IMG/VR virus record: IMGVR_UViG_3300035156_000373
Coordinates: 1 to 42,306 of that record
Strand: one strand, 5' to 3'
Origin: a virus
Length of the DNA: 42,306 nucleotides
Shown here: positions 6,490-15,024 of the stretch, one piece after another
Layout of the letters: each line of letters begins with the position of its first letter
Numbering within the stretch: the stretch's first letter is position 1
Notes under the pieces: generated by a model
Database searches by the model: none
The model's input: the letters and a program-made list of their open reading frames with translations, nothing else
What the model was told of the DNA's origin: nothing
Translations under genes and position numbers: made by a program

Positions 6490-8898
6490 TTATTCCGGCA
6501 GCTCGCCCTCCCAAGCATTGGCGAAGTCCGGCCCGCGATCCGGCCCGTCATCCCCCGGCCGCCACCACATCTCCTGCCCCTGCTGCTCTGCCCGCTCCTC
6601 CATCCGCGACCAGGCGGTGGCGTAATCCGGATCTGTCCATTCGGACATGAGGTCGATCGCGAGCCGGTCATAGGCCAGCCGCGCATACCAGAGCGATCCG
6701 CCCGGCACGTAGCGTTTCGCGAGCTTGGCCGCTTCCCGCCCCGGATTGGCCTCCTTGTCCGGATCGAGCGCATCGCCCACCAGCCGCTTGCCCGATCGGA
6801 TCAGGTCGCCGGCCGTCCCCACCACCGGCCCGGCCAGAGTCTCCGCCGGCCCACCGTCAAATTCGTTGGTCGCGCCGTTCAGGAAGTCGCCAAAGATACC
6901 ATAACCGCCGCCTTGCAGCACCGCCCGGCCCCAGAAGCTCGCATTGGTCATCGGCTTGGGATCGCGCCCCTTGCTGATTTCCTTGAGCTGCATCGCCACG
7001 CCGCCGAGCAGTGTGGTGGTGACGGTCAGGCCCGCGAAATAGGCGGCTCGGTTCCAGCCCTTTTCACCCATCATCCGCGCCCCGTGCATCAGCACCACCG
7101 ACACGCCGAAGCTCTTGAACAACGCGCCATTGCGGATGATTTCGCCGCCCCACGTCCCCGGCCTTTGTCCAAATGACAGCGCCGCGCGCCCGCGCGCGGT
7201 CGAGGCCGGCACCGCATAATCGGTTTCCTGCAACACCATCCGCATCAGGGCGTCGCCATGCGCTTCGTCCGCCACGTCGTCCGGCCGCAGAAACTCCGCT
7301 CCGCCATGCTTGTAGGTTTCCGTCGCCCGGATCGCGTCCCACGCGCCGTGATCGATCCCGTATCGCTCCAGTGTCCGCCGCAGCGCCCCGTCCAGCTCGC
7401 CCAGGCTCTTGCCGCGCTGGTCGGCCAGATGCCCCAGAAACTCCATTCCGAACGCCCAGCGACCCGCCTGCGTCCATGCCGACAATCCCGAGGCGCGCAG
7501 CACCGCGTCCGACAGCCGCCGCGCGACTTCCGGCCCGTGCGTGCCGTCGATGAATCGGTTCAGGCTCGCCGCCATCTTGCTGGCTTCCTCCGCGATCAGC
7601 CCGAGCCGCACCGCCACCCGCCGGTCCTCCGCGTTGAGCGGGTTGAGCAGCTTGAGATAGCCGGTGATCGCGCCGGTCACCGGCAGCCCGGCATAGGCCC
7701 GGCTCACCGCCTGGAAGCCGACGTCCGTGATCGCGGACAACGCCGCCGATCCGAGGAACGCACTGGTCAGCACCGCGCGCGTGCCGCCCATCCGCCGCGC
7801 CCATTTGCCGTTGACCGGCGAATTGAGATTGCCGGACACGACGTCGAACAACTGGCCCAATTTGTGCTCCGTGCCGCGCGCCAGGCTCAGCCCTTCTTCG
7901 CCCGGGCTGCGGTCCAGCGCCGCCGCTTGCTTGACCCCGTCCTGCATCCATTTGAGCGTCGCCGCCGGGTTCGGCCCCATCACTTCCATCAGCGCGATGT
8001 CGCGCGCCATGCCTTCCACATGCCCCATCATCGCGTCGAACGGATTGCCGGTGCCGAACTTCTCCTGATAGGCCAGCCAATCGTCCGCGCTCTTGAACAC
8101 CAGGAAGCGGTGATCCGCCCGGCGCGATGCCAGCTTGCCGATCCCGCCGGCGCCGGGGCTTCGCTTGTTCCACCCGTCCGATCGGATGCTTTCCCACACT
8201 TCGCGAAGTGCCAGCTCGAGCGAGCCCGGATTGAACGGCAGCCCGCTCTGCTCGTCGATCATCCGCTCCAGATCGAGCCGCGGCGCCACTTCCGCCCGCC
8301 ACGCGTCGAAACCGGCCGCGCGCACCTTCAGCATGTCGTGGCTTTGCGGCAGCCCCCAATCGCCGCGCTTGCCGATCGCGCCGCCCGCCCGGTTGAACCG
8401 TTGCCGCAGCATCTCGGCCGCGTCCCGCCACGCGCCAGCGAACTCGCGCGCGCTGGCATTGTCCGTCTTCGTTCCGAACAGCTCGCGCACGATGTCGTTC
8501 AGCCCGCTCTTGTCGCGCGCTTCGCCCAGCAGGTTGCGGCTGTGCCGGTCCAGCACGCCTTCGATCTTGCCATGCGCCTGGCCGATGATCCGCCGCGTCT
8601 GGTAATCGACCCGCTCGACGATCCGCACCGGCGTCTTGTGGCGGTCGCCGGCCTTGATCTCGTCGCCGATCGCCATCTGCCTTTTCACTTGCAGCAGGGT
8701 CTGCCTTTTCTTCAGCCGCGCCGCATGCTCCCATTCCCGCAACGCCGCTTCGCTCGCCTCGGCCGCCGCCGCTTCCGGGCTCATCCCGCGCGACAGGTGC
8801 GCGTAATGGCGGCGATACATCGCCTCCATCCGCGCCGCCTGCTCGGGCTTCATCTTGCCGGCCTCCACCAGCCCCGGAATGCAGTTCAACAGGCTCAT
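6490..8898 (-). CDS. Large ejection (internal virion) protein, C-terminal gp16-like part
   Basis: An 802-residue protein in the position of the second half of T7 gp16. It begins with a Cys-containing short segment (LLNCIPGLVEAGKMKPEQAARMEAMY is the start region, residues 3-28), then long amphipathic helices. Short Ala/Gly-rich hydrophobic stretches follow (for example 'TSAFLGSAALSAITDVGF', about residues 372-390). Such proteins are packed in the head and injected to form a channel across the envelope. It overlaps the upstream 1041-residue gene by 4 bases (ATGA), which suggests that one large ejection protein is here encoded as two coupled genes. Function is inferred from size, composition and gene order. 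Confidence 0.78.
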   Translation of the reverse strand: MSLLNCIPGLVEAGKMKPEQAARMEAMYRRHYAHLSRGMSPEAAAAEASEAALREWEHAARLKKRQTLLQVKRQMAIGDEIKAGDRHKTPVRIVERVDYQTRRIIGQAHGKIEGVLDRHSRNLLGEARDKSGLNDIVRELFGTKTDNASAREFAGAWRDAAEMLRQRFNRAGGAIGKRGDWGLPQSHDMLKVRAAGFDAWRAEVAPRLDLERMIDEQSGLPFNPGSLELALREVWESIRSDGWNKRSPGAGGIGKLASRRADHRFLVFKSADDWLAYQEKFGTGNPFDAMMGHVEGMARDIALMEVMGPNPAATLKWMQDGVKQAAALDRSPGEEGLSLARGTEHKLGQLFDVVSGNLNSPVNGKWARRMGGTRAVLTSAFLGSAALSAITDVGFQAVSRAYAGLPVTGAITGYLKLLNPLNAEDRRVAVRLGLIAEEASKMAASLNRFIDGTHGPEVARRLSDAVLRASGLSAWTQAGRWAFGMEFLGHLADQRGKSLGELDGALRRTLERYGIDHGAWDAIRATETYKHGGAEFLRPDDVADEAHGDALMRMVLQETDYAVPASTARGRAALSFGQRPGTWGGEIIRNGALFKSFGVSVVLMHGARMMGEKGWNRAAYFAGLTVTTTLLGGVAMQLKEISKGRDPKPMTNASFWGRAVLQGGGYGIFGDFLNGATNEFDGGPAETLAGPVVGTAGDLIRSGKRLVGDALDPDKEANPGREAAKLAKRYVPGGSLWYARLAYDRLAIDLMSEWTDPDYATAWSRMEERAEQQGQEMWWRPGDDGPDRGPDFANAWEGELPE

Positions 8899-11800
8899 GC
8901 CTCGCCCCCCGGCTTCATGCAGCCGCGGGCGGTGCCGCCCACGTCCAGATCGTCGTCCACCTCGTCGAGCAGGGCGGGCAGGGCGGTCGCGTCGCCATCC
9001 TCGTCCAGCCGGAAACCGGCCTGGCCGTCCGGCGCATCGAACAGCCCGCCATCGCTCCCCGGCGGCTTCTGCGCGGCCTCCCCCTTGGCCCGGCCTTCGC
9101 CGCGCCGCTCCAGCGCCGCCCGCCTGTCGCTGGCGGTCGCCCCGCCAAACGCGTCCATTTGCAGATCATGCTCGATCGATTCGGCCTGGCGCTGTGCCTC
9201 AGGCCCGTTGGGATGCTCGAAAGGCTCTAGTCCTCGCGCAGCAGACGCTTCTGCAAAACCATCAGGTTGCGCGCCGATCGCTCCATCTTGGCCCGCAGCT
9301 CCGGCGGCAGCCTCGGATCGTCCGATCCCAGCTGCGCCCGCTGGATCATCTGCGGCAACTGCCGCCTCGCTTCCGGTCCAATCCCCATAGTCCATCACCC
9401 ATTCGCGGCCGTCATCGTCTCTAACGTAGAAGTCACCCTCGGTCCAATCGTCGGATCGGGCGGCGGCATGGTCGAACGCCGCCATCACCGCCGCGTCCAG
9501 CGCATCCTCGTAATCCTGCCCGTCCATCGCCCGCGCCAGCGCGTCGGCATGGACTTCCGCATCCAGATCGTAGCCCATCCGCTCCGCCGCACTCGCGATG
9601 TAGGCATCCAGCTCCGCTTCCTGCTCGCTCGCGGCTTCCCTGAGCGCCTTGGCCTCCAGCGCCTCGGCATCTTCCACCCGGTAGAGCGGCCTGCCGCGCA
9701 GCTCGTTGTCGATCGCCGCGTAGAATTCGTTCAGGTCGGGTAGGTCCGCATAGCTGCTTTCTCCCATCCGAAACCGTGCATGTTGCGGGAAATAGCCGGC
9801 CTCGATCGCCGCTTCGAACATCGTGTCCGGCGCATGATCGACCGATTCCGCAATGTTGTTGGGCGTGGCCGGATCGCGCGGCCGCAGCAGCTTGCGCCGT
9901 CCCACCGCGCCGCGATGCCAGCTCTCGCCGTCCATCGATCGGACATTTCCGCCGACATCGTCCAGTCCGCCACCATCGGCGATGAATTCGAGCAACGAGC
10001 GCGGGCGGGCCGAGACCTTGGGCCGGCGCCGGATCTGGCTCGGCTTGCCCGGATCGACGACATTGCCCTCCGCGTCGAACTTGGGCTCGCGCCCGCGCGT
10101 GATGTAGATCGGCGAATCCGGGTGCCGCGCCAGCGCCGCCGCCACCAGCCTCGCCTGCCCTTCACTGACGCCGAGCGTTTCCGCCAGCACCTCGGGCTTC
10201 AGGCTCCCGCCCGCCTTCACATGATCGCCCAATCCCGGCACATGATCCACCGGCTCGAAGCTTCGCGCCGCCGCGCCCAGCGACGCCGGCTGCGGCTCCT
10301 CGCCCAGCCACGCCGCCATGATCGAGCCTTCGTTCGCGGCGATCACGTCGGCGCGAAGCTCCGGCGCCGGTGCCGGGTCGAAAGCGTGGGGTTCGCCGTC
10401 CGGGCGCGTCTCGACACTGTTGATGCCGTCCAGGTCCGGCGCGTCCGCCTCGCCGCTCCCGGTCAGTTTCAGCCGCCGCGCAAGCTTGTCGACCCGGTTG
10501 TTCCAGCCCTTCTTGTATTTGGCTTTGCCCGGCACCGTGTCGGCGATCCGATTGAGATGCGCGCGGTAGAGCGCCAGCGCCCGTTCGGCATCGCCTCCCG
10601 CCTGGGCGAGGATGCGCTTGCCGATTTTCGTGCCGGAGATGTAGCCGGCGTCGAACGCCACCGCCGCCACGTCCGGATCGGCTCCGCTCAGGCCGGCGAA
10701 CCAATATTGCTTCACGGCGATCCCGATCGCCTGATCCTGCGTCAGCGCCGCCACGTCCACGCCGGGATTGAATTTCGCCGCGACGCCCCACTTGGTCGTG
10801 CCGCCGTCCGCATGGCTGTAGTGGACGACCTTCGCTCCGCCCTCCAGGTCGTTGATCACGAAGCGGATGATCGATTGCCGCTGAATCGCCGATGTGCCGC
10901 CGCCGCTCGGTTGCGCGCGCGCCGGCGTCGGCACCGGGGCCGGCGCTTCGAAGTCGGGCAGCTTTTCGTTCCGTTCGATCGCCGCCAGCATCTCCTCCAG
11001 CCGCGTCCGGTGCGCGTCGTCGCCCGCCGGCGTCGCTTCGAAGGGCGAGCTTTCGACGATCTCCGCCTCGCGCCGCACCACGTCCGCCGCCGCCTGCTGG
11101 TCGGGGGTTCGCGCCTCGCGCGGCAGCGCCTCGTCCAGCGCGTCCAGCGCCGCCCGGTCCGGCGCCGTGCCGGCCTGTTCCGCCCGCGCTTGCCGGCGTC
11201 GGACATCGGCAAAGGCGGCGGGGTCGATCTCGGCATCGCGGATCGCGCCCGCCACCCGCCGGTCCAGCGGCATCGCGCGCTCGATGCCGATCGCGCCCGC
11301 CTTGAAGCCCGCGCCCAGCACCCCGCCCAGCCCACCGGCGACGCCCAGGTCGATCAGCACGTCGCGCGCGCCGCGCTCGATCCCGAGTTCGCCGGCATCG
11401 GCATGGACCAAAGGTTCCAGCCCGGCGGTCAATGCCATGTTGAACCCGGCCTGCTTTGCCCCCACCGTCAGGATCTGCCGCCCGACGCTCAGCGACTTCG
11501 CAGCGCCCCCGCCGAACGGGATCAGGTTCACGGGATCGGTGATGCCCGCTCCCAGCATGCCGATGAATTGCCCGCCAAGGCCCGCGCCGGCTTCGTCCGC
11601 ATCTTTTTGCGCGGCGCTCAACTCGCGCTTGCGCTGTTCCAGCACCCACGCCCGCAACGATTTGCCGTCCGTGATTCCCGCATATTCGGGCAGCAGGTTG
11701 GGGTCGCGCCGCCGCTCCGCCGCCATGAACGCGAACAGGCTGCTGCGCGTCTGGCCATAGGCTTCGGGATCGCCGTCGAGCGGCAGCGGTTGGCGCCACC

Positions 11801-12020
11801 CCCGCTTCAGCGCTTGGTCGCGCATCGCGTCCAGCACCCGCCCCTCGTGAACGGTCTGGTTCCACCCCCAGTCCGGCCCGGATTTGCCCATCCGGTAGCC
11901 CGGCCCCACGCCGCCGAACACATTGTCGAAGAAGCCGGGGGAGGGTGCCTGCGCGCCCGCCGTTCCCATTCCCCGCGCGCGATCCTGCTCGATCGTCGGG
12001 TTGGAATAGATGTCGCTCAT
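8895..12020 (-). CDS. Ejection protein with internal GH108 muramidase domain
   Basis: A 1041-residue internal virion protein. Residues about 384-520 form a second GH108-like domain: 'NDLEGGAKVVHYSHADGG' with Glu393 at the catalytic position, then 'KWGVAAKFNPG' and 'AVKQYWF'. This is the counterpart of the lytic transglycosylase domain in T7 gp16, which opens the peptidoglycan during DNA entry, but a different enzyme family has been used. The N-terminal 250 residues contain Gly/Ala-rich hydrophobic segments suited to membrane insertion. The C-terminal 400 residues are acidic with low complexity. It is coupled at both ends by ATGA overlaps. The catalytic role is inferred from the retained motif. 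Confidence 0.82.
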   Translation of the reverse strand: MSDIYSNPTIEQDRARGMGTAGAQAPSPGFFDNVFGGVGPGYRMGKSGPDWGWNQTVHEGRVLDAMRDQALKRGWRQPLPLDGDPEAYGQTRSSLFAFMAAERRRDPNLLPEYAGITDGKSLRAWVLEQRKRELSAAQKDADEAGAGLGGQFIGMLGAGITDPVNLIPFGGGAAKSLSVGRQILTVGAKQAGFNMALTAGLEPLVHADAGELGIERGARDVLIDLGVAGGLGGVLGAGFKAGAIGIERAMPLDRRVAGAIRDAEIDPAAFADVRRRQARAEQAGTAPDRAALDALDEALPREARTPDQQAAADVVRREAEIVESSPFEATPAGDDAHRTRLEEMLAAIERNEKLPDFEAPAPVPTPARAQPSGGGTSAIQRQSIIRFVINDLEGGAKVVHYSHADGGTTKWGVAAKFNPGVDVAALTQDQAIGIAVKQYWFAGLSGADPDVAAVAFDAGYISGTKIGKRILAQAGGDAERALALYRAHLNRIADTVPGKAKYKKGWNNRVDKLARRLKLTGSGEADAPDLDGINSVETRPDGEPHAFDPAPAPELRADVIAANEGSIMAAWLGEEPQPASLGAAARSFEPVDHVPGLGDHVKAGGSLKPEVLAETLGVSEGQARLVAAALARHPDSPIYITRGREPKFDAEGNVVDPGKPSQIRRRPKVSARPRSLLEFIADGGGLDDVGGNVRSMDGESWHRGAVGRRKLLRPRDPATPNNIAESVDHAPDTMFEAAIEAGYFPQHARFRMGESSYADLPDLNEFYAAIDNELRGRPLYRVEDAEALEAKALREAASEQEAELDAYIASAAERMGYDLDAEVHADALARAMDGQDYEDALDAAVMAAFDHAAARSDDWTEGDFYVRDDDGREWVMDYGDWTGSEAAVAADDPAGAAGIGRSEAAAGAAGQDGAIGAQPDGFAEASAARGLEPFEHPNGPEAQRQAESIEHDLQMDAFGGATASDRRAALERRGEGRAKGEAAQKPPGSDGGLFDAPDGQAGFRLDEDGDATALPALLDEVDDDLDVGGTARGCMKPGGEA

Positions 12021-14065
12021 TTGCGCCCCGCCGCCAACCGGGCGAGGTGCCGCACGTCGAGCACGAAATTCTGCGACGGCGCCCGCTGCGACCGCGCGAA
12101 GCCGGTGTCAGACCGGAACATGTAACGCCCGTCCGACACCATCACCGGCGTCAGCTCGCGCAACTGGTTTGCGGACATCGTCTTGCCGCCCCACAGCGGC
12201 GCGTCGCTGCCCGCCGCCGTCACGATTTCGCGCGGGGCGGCCAGCGCGATCGTGTTGAACAGATCATCGCCGGTCATTCCGCGCGGCACCACCACGAGGG
12301 CGCCCCGTCGCCCGCGCACGATCCCGCCTGTCTCGCCTGCCCGTCCAAGCGCCGCCTGGAAGCTCGCCCGCCACAGCTCCCGATCGAACCCGCTCCCATT
12401 GCCGTTCGCGGCCCGGTTGGCGTAAATGCCCTTGGCGACGTTCAGCAGGCCCTCGCGCGCTTCGCCCGCGATCATGCTCAGCGCCGCGCCATATTCGCGA
12501 TCGAGATCGCTTCCCATCTGCCCGTGGTCGATCAGCTTGGGGTTCGCGCCCAGCTGCGCCCAGCCGTTCAGCGCCTCACGCATCAGCTGGTTGCCCGCGC
12601 GCCGGTCGCGCATCGTCGCCAGATCGGCCAGCACCGCGAAATGGGGCTGGGCGGGCGCCACCTGCCGCATTGCCGCCTTGGCCGCTTCATTGCCGCCGGC
12701 CGCGAAAAAGGCGATCGTGTCCGCCCGGGTGCCGGCGTCGCCCCGTGCGAACTGGTCGCGGAGCGGCGCCGCTTCCGCTTCGGTCAGCACTTGCAGCGGC
12801 CCGCCATAGCGCGCCTGCGCCGCCCGCGCCTCGGTCGTCCGCTGGCGCCAGGACGCGGCGTCGTTCGGATCGAACGGCGATACCCGCCCGCCATTCTCGC
12901 TGAACAACGACAATTTGTCGTTGCGCGCGCGGTCCCGCGTCCGGACGATCAGCACGCCCAATTGGTCATGCCCCGCCACCAGCTCGCGATTGCTCCGCCA
13001 GTCGCCGCTTTGCTCGATCTGGCGCTGGGCTTCTTCCAGCTCCGGCACGCTCGCGCCCGAATATTTGGTCGTCACCCGGTTCTTGATCGCCGCGACTTGC
13101 AGGTCGCGGGCCAGGTCGGTTTCGCCCGCCGCCGCCGCTTGCGCGGCCTGCGCGCTCAGCCGGTCGGCATCCACCGTCACGCCTTCGTTGACATCCTCGA
13201 TGTCGGCGCGGGCCTGCTCGCGAAACCCGCTCAGTTGCGCCGCCTGCGTCGCTCGCGTCTTGGCCTCGCGATGCTCGATCTGGGATACGCCCCATTGCCG
13301 CAGCGCGATCAGCTCATTGCCCTGCGCGGCATCGTTCAGCGCGCCGTCGTCCAGCGCCTTGACCGCCGCGACGGGGTCGCGGTTCGCCGCGCCCTGCCAG
13401 CCGCGCACGCGCAAAAGCTTTACGCCGGCGTCCAGATATTTGGCTTTCACGTCGTCGGGCAGCACCGCCGCCCCCACCGTCTTCGCCCACAGGCCGGTGG
13501 CGGTGGCGAGGCTTTCCGGCGACGGGTCGGTATAGACGTTGTTGGCGAGCGTGCTTTGCAGCGTCTCGAAGTCGCCGACGGTCTTGTCCGCCCGCTTCTC
13601 GATCGCGAACCGCCGCTCGCCCAGCCGCATCGATCCGGCCACCCGCGCCACGTCGGGCGTGAACGCCTCGATCAGCCGCGGCTCGTCCAGCGTCGCCATG
13701 AACTCGGTCGACCATTGCTCGACCAGCTGGCCGACCGCTTCCTCATGGCCGGCCGCGCCCGGCGCCGCCGTGCTGCGCAGGTCCGTGATCTTCTCCAGCA
13801 GCGCGGTCTGCCCCGTCGCCAGCGCCGCCGCCCGGTCGGCGGTTTTCGACGAAAGCGCGCGGCGATCCTCGATCTCGGCAATCTGCGCGTCGGCATCCGC
13901 GCTTCGCTCTGCCAGCTCGCGCCGGCCCTGTTCGCGCGCTTGCAGTGCCTGGCCGATCGCGCCGATCCCGCGCGCCAGCTCCGCGCCGTGCGCGGCGGGG
14001 TCCACGCCGGGCAATCGCGCCGTCCGCGCGGGGTCGGCGGAACGATAGGATGGGGGCAGGGCCAT
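12017..14065 (-). CDS. Ejection (internal virion) protein, gp15-like
   Basis: A 682-residue, largely helical protein with long Ala/Glu/Gln-rich stretches ('QALQAREQGRRELAERSAD', 'AQAAAAGETDLARDLQ'). It occupies the T7 gene 15 position between the small ejection protein and the GH108 protein. There is no signal peptide and no enzyme motif. It likely forms part of the internal core and the periplasmic tunnel during infection. The ATG is preceded by the small ejection gene with a 3-base gap. The assignment rests on synteny, length and composition. Confidence 0.75.
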   Translation of the reverse strand: MALPPSYRSADPARTARLPGVDPAAHGAELARGIGAIGQALQAREQGRRELAERSADADAQIAEIEDRRALSSKTADRAAALATGQTALLEKITDLRSTAAPGAAGHEEAVGQLVEQWSTEFMATLDEPRLIEAFTPDVARVAGSMRLGERRFAIEKRADKTVGDFETLQSTLANNVYTDPSPESLATATGLWAKTVGAAVLPDDVKAKYLDAGVKLLRVRGWQGAANRDPVAAVKALDDGALNDAAQGNELIALRQWGVSQIEHREAKTRATQAAQLSGFREQARADIEDVNEGVTVDADRLSAQAAQAAAAGETDLARDLQVAAIKNRVTTKYSGASVPELEEAQRQIEQSGDWRSNRELVAGHDQLGVLIVRTRDRARNDKLSLFSENGGRVSPFDPNDAASWRQRTTEARAAQARYGGPLQVLTEAEAAPLRDQFARGDAGTRADTIAFFAAGGNEAAKAAMRQVAPAQPHFAVLADLATMRDRRAGNQLMREALNGWAQLGANPKLIDHGQMGSDLDREYGAALSMIAGEAREGLLNVAKGIYANRAANGNGSGFDRELWRASFQAALGRAGETGGIVRGRRGALVVVPRGMTGDDLFNTIALAAPREIVTAAGSDAPLWGGKTMSANQLRELTPVMVSDGRYMFRSDTGFARSQRAPSQNFVLDVRHLARLAAGRK

Positions 14066-14068
14066 CGC

Positions 14069-14596
14069 TCAGCGCCCGCCCAAGGCCGCCGGGATCGGCA
14101 GGCTCTGCCCGCCCGGCAGCCGCGCCGTTCGCAGTCGCGCGCTGGTCGCGGCGGATGCGGCCGCATTTTGCACATCGCCGATCCCGGTCAGCGCCTGCGC
14201 GCCGGCCCGCATCAGCCCCCCGATCAGCGCGAACTTACCGGCCTTCTTCTTCTGCGCGGCGGCGGCGCGCAGCGACGTGGCTTCGCTCGAAGCCGAATAG
14301 CGCCGGTTCAGCACGTCATATTCGATCTCGACTTGGTTCTGCCACAACAGGTCCAGCGCCGATCCGGTGCCGATCCGCCCGCCATTCGCGCCCAAAGCGG
14401 CGATTGCCTCGCCCTGGACGGCACGGCCCTGCCGGCGGATCGCTTCCTCGGCCAGCGCCCCGTCCAGTTCCGTCCGACGCGCATTTTCCAAATCCGCCCG
14501 CGCGCCGGCATCGTAGGCGGATTTCTCGCCAGCCGCGCCCATCACGCTGCTGCCAACCGTCATCGCCACCGCCGCGATCGGTGCCACCGCCCCCAT
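14069..14596 (-). CDS. Small ejection protein, gp14-like
   Basis: A 175-residue protein with a hydrophobic N-terminus (VAPIAAVAMTVGSSVMGAAG), a central helix ('LENARRTELDGALAEEAIRR'), and the motif 'GANGGRIGTGSALDLL', which is typical of small internal proteins of this phage group. A second hydrophobic segment lies near residues 124-140 ('FALIGGLMRAGAQALTG'). It holds the T7 gene 14 position and probably acts at the outer membrane in DNA entry. Function is by synteny and topology. Confidence 0.78.
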   Translation of the reverse strand: MGAVAPIAAVAMTVGSSVMGAAGEKSAYDAGARADLENARRTELDGALAEEAIRRQGRAVQGEAIAALGANGGRIGTGSALDLLWQNQVEIEYDVLNRRYSASSEATSLRAAAAQKKKAGKFALIGGLMRAGAQALTGIGDVQNAAASAATSARLRTARLPGGQSLPIPAALGGR

Positions 14597-14598
14597 CT

Positions 14599-15024
14599 TC
14601 AGGTCCTCCGCTCGTAGATCGCGAACCGCTCGCCGTTCAGGTCCAGCCCGCCGACCCGATCGAAGCCGAGCAGGCGGGCGAAATGGTGGGCGCGCGCGAA
14701 GCCGTCGCGCACCAGGATGTCGATGACGGGATAGCCGCCCGCCGCCAGCACCCGCCGGATCGCGCGCGTCAGCGCGGTCAGCGACACGCCCGCGTCGCGC
14801 CCGAACAAGGCCCAGGCGCTCGCGCCGTATGGGGTTTCGATCAGGCCCGCGCAGCCGATCGCCCGTCCGTCCCGCAACGCGGTAAAGGCCGGCCCGTGCG
14901 CGGCGCCCAGCCGCACCGCGTCCAGCCCGCCCAGCGCCGCCAGTTCCGGCGCCTGCGCATCCTGCGGCCGCACCTGCGCCAGATGGTCCGGCGCGAACGG
15001 CTCGATTTCGATCCGGGCGCTCAT
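14599..15024 (-). CDS. GNAT-like protein in T7 gp13 position
   Basis: A 141-residue protein with the fold signature of GCN5-type acetyltransferases: 'ALRDGRAIGCAGLIE' (strand-turn-strand), 'YGASAWALFG', and the end 'ARLLGFDRVGGLDLNGERFAIYERR'. In T7 and many podoviruses the gp13/DUF2833 family has the same size and sits in exactly this place, between the tail nozzle and the first ejection protein. The gp13 protein helps internal-protein assembly and is not known to acetylate. The acetyl-CoA loop here is weak, so enzymatic activity is doubtful. It overlaps the nozzle gene by 4 bases. Confidence 0.75.
   Translation of the reverse strand: MSARIEIEPFAPDHLAQVRPQDAQAPELAALGGLDAVRLGAAHGPAFTALRDGRAIGCAGLIETPYGASAWALFGRDAGVSLTALTRAIRRVLAAGGYPVIDILVRDGFARAHHFARLLGFDRVGGLDLNGERFAIYERRT

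Noticed and set aside
9780-14617. Very long plus-strand open frames (781 and 890 codons) opposite the ejection genes
   Set aside because: They are antisense shadows of real minus-strand genes in GC-rich DNA. They are full of Arg, Pro and His, lack ribosome sites and match no family, while the minus-strand frames have recognisable motifs.
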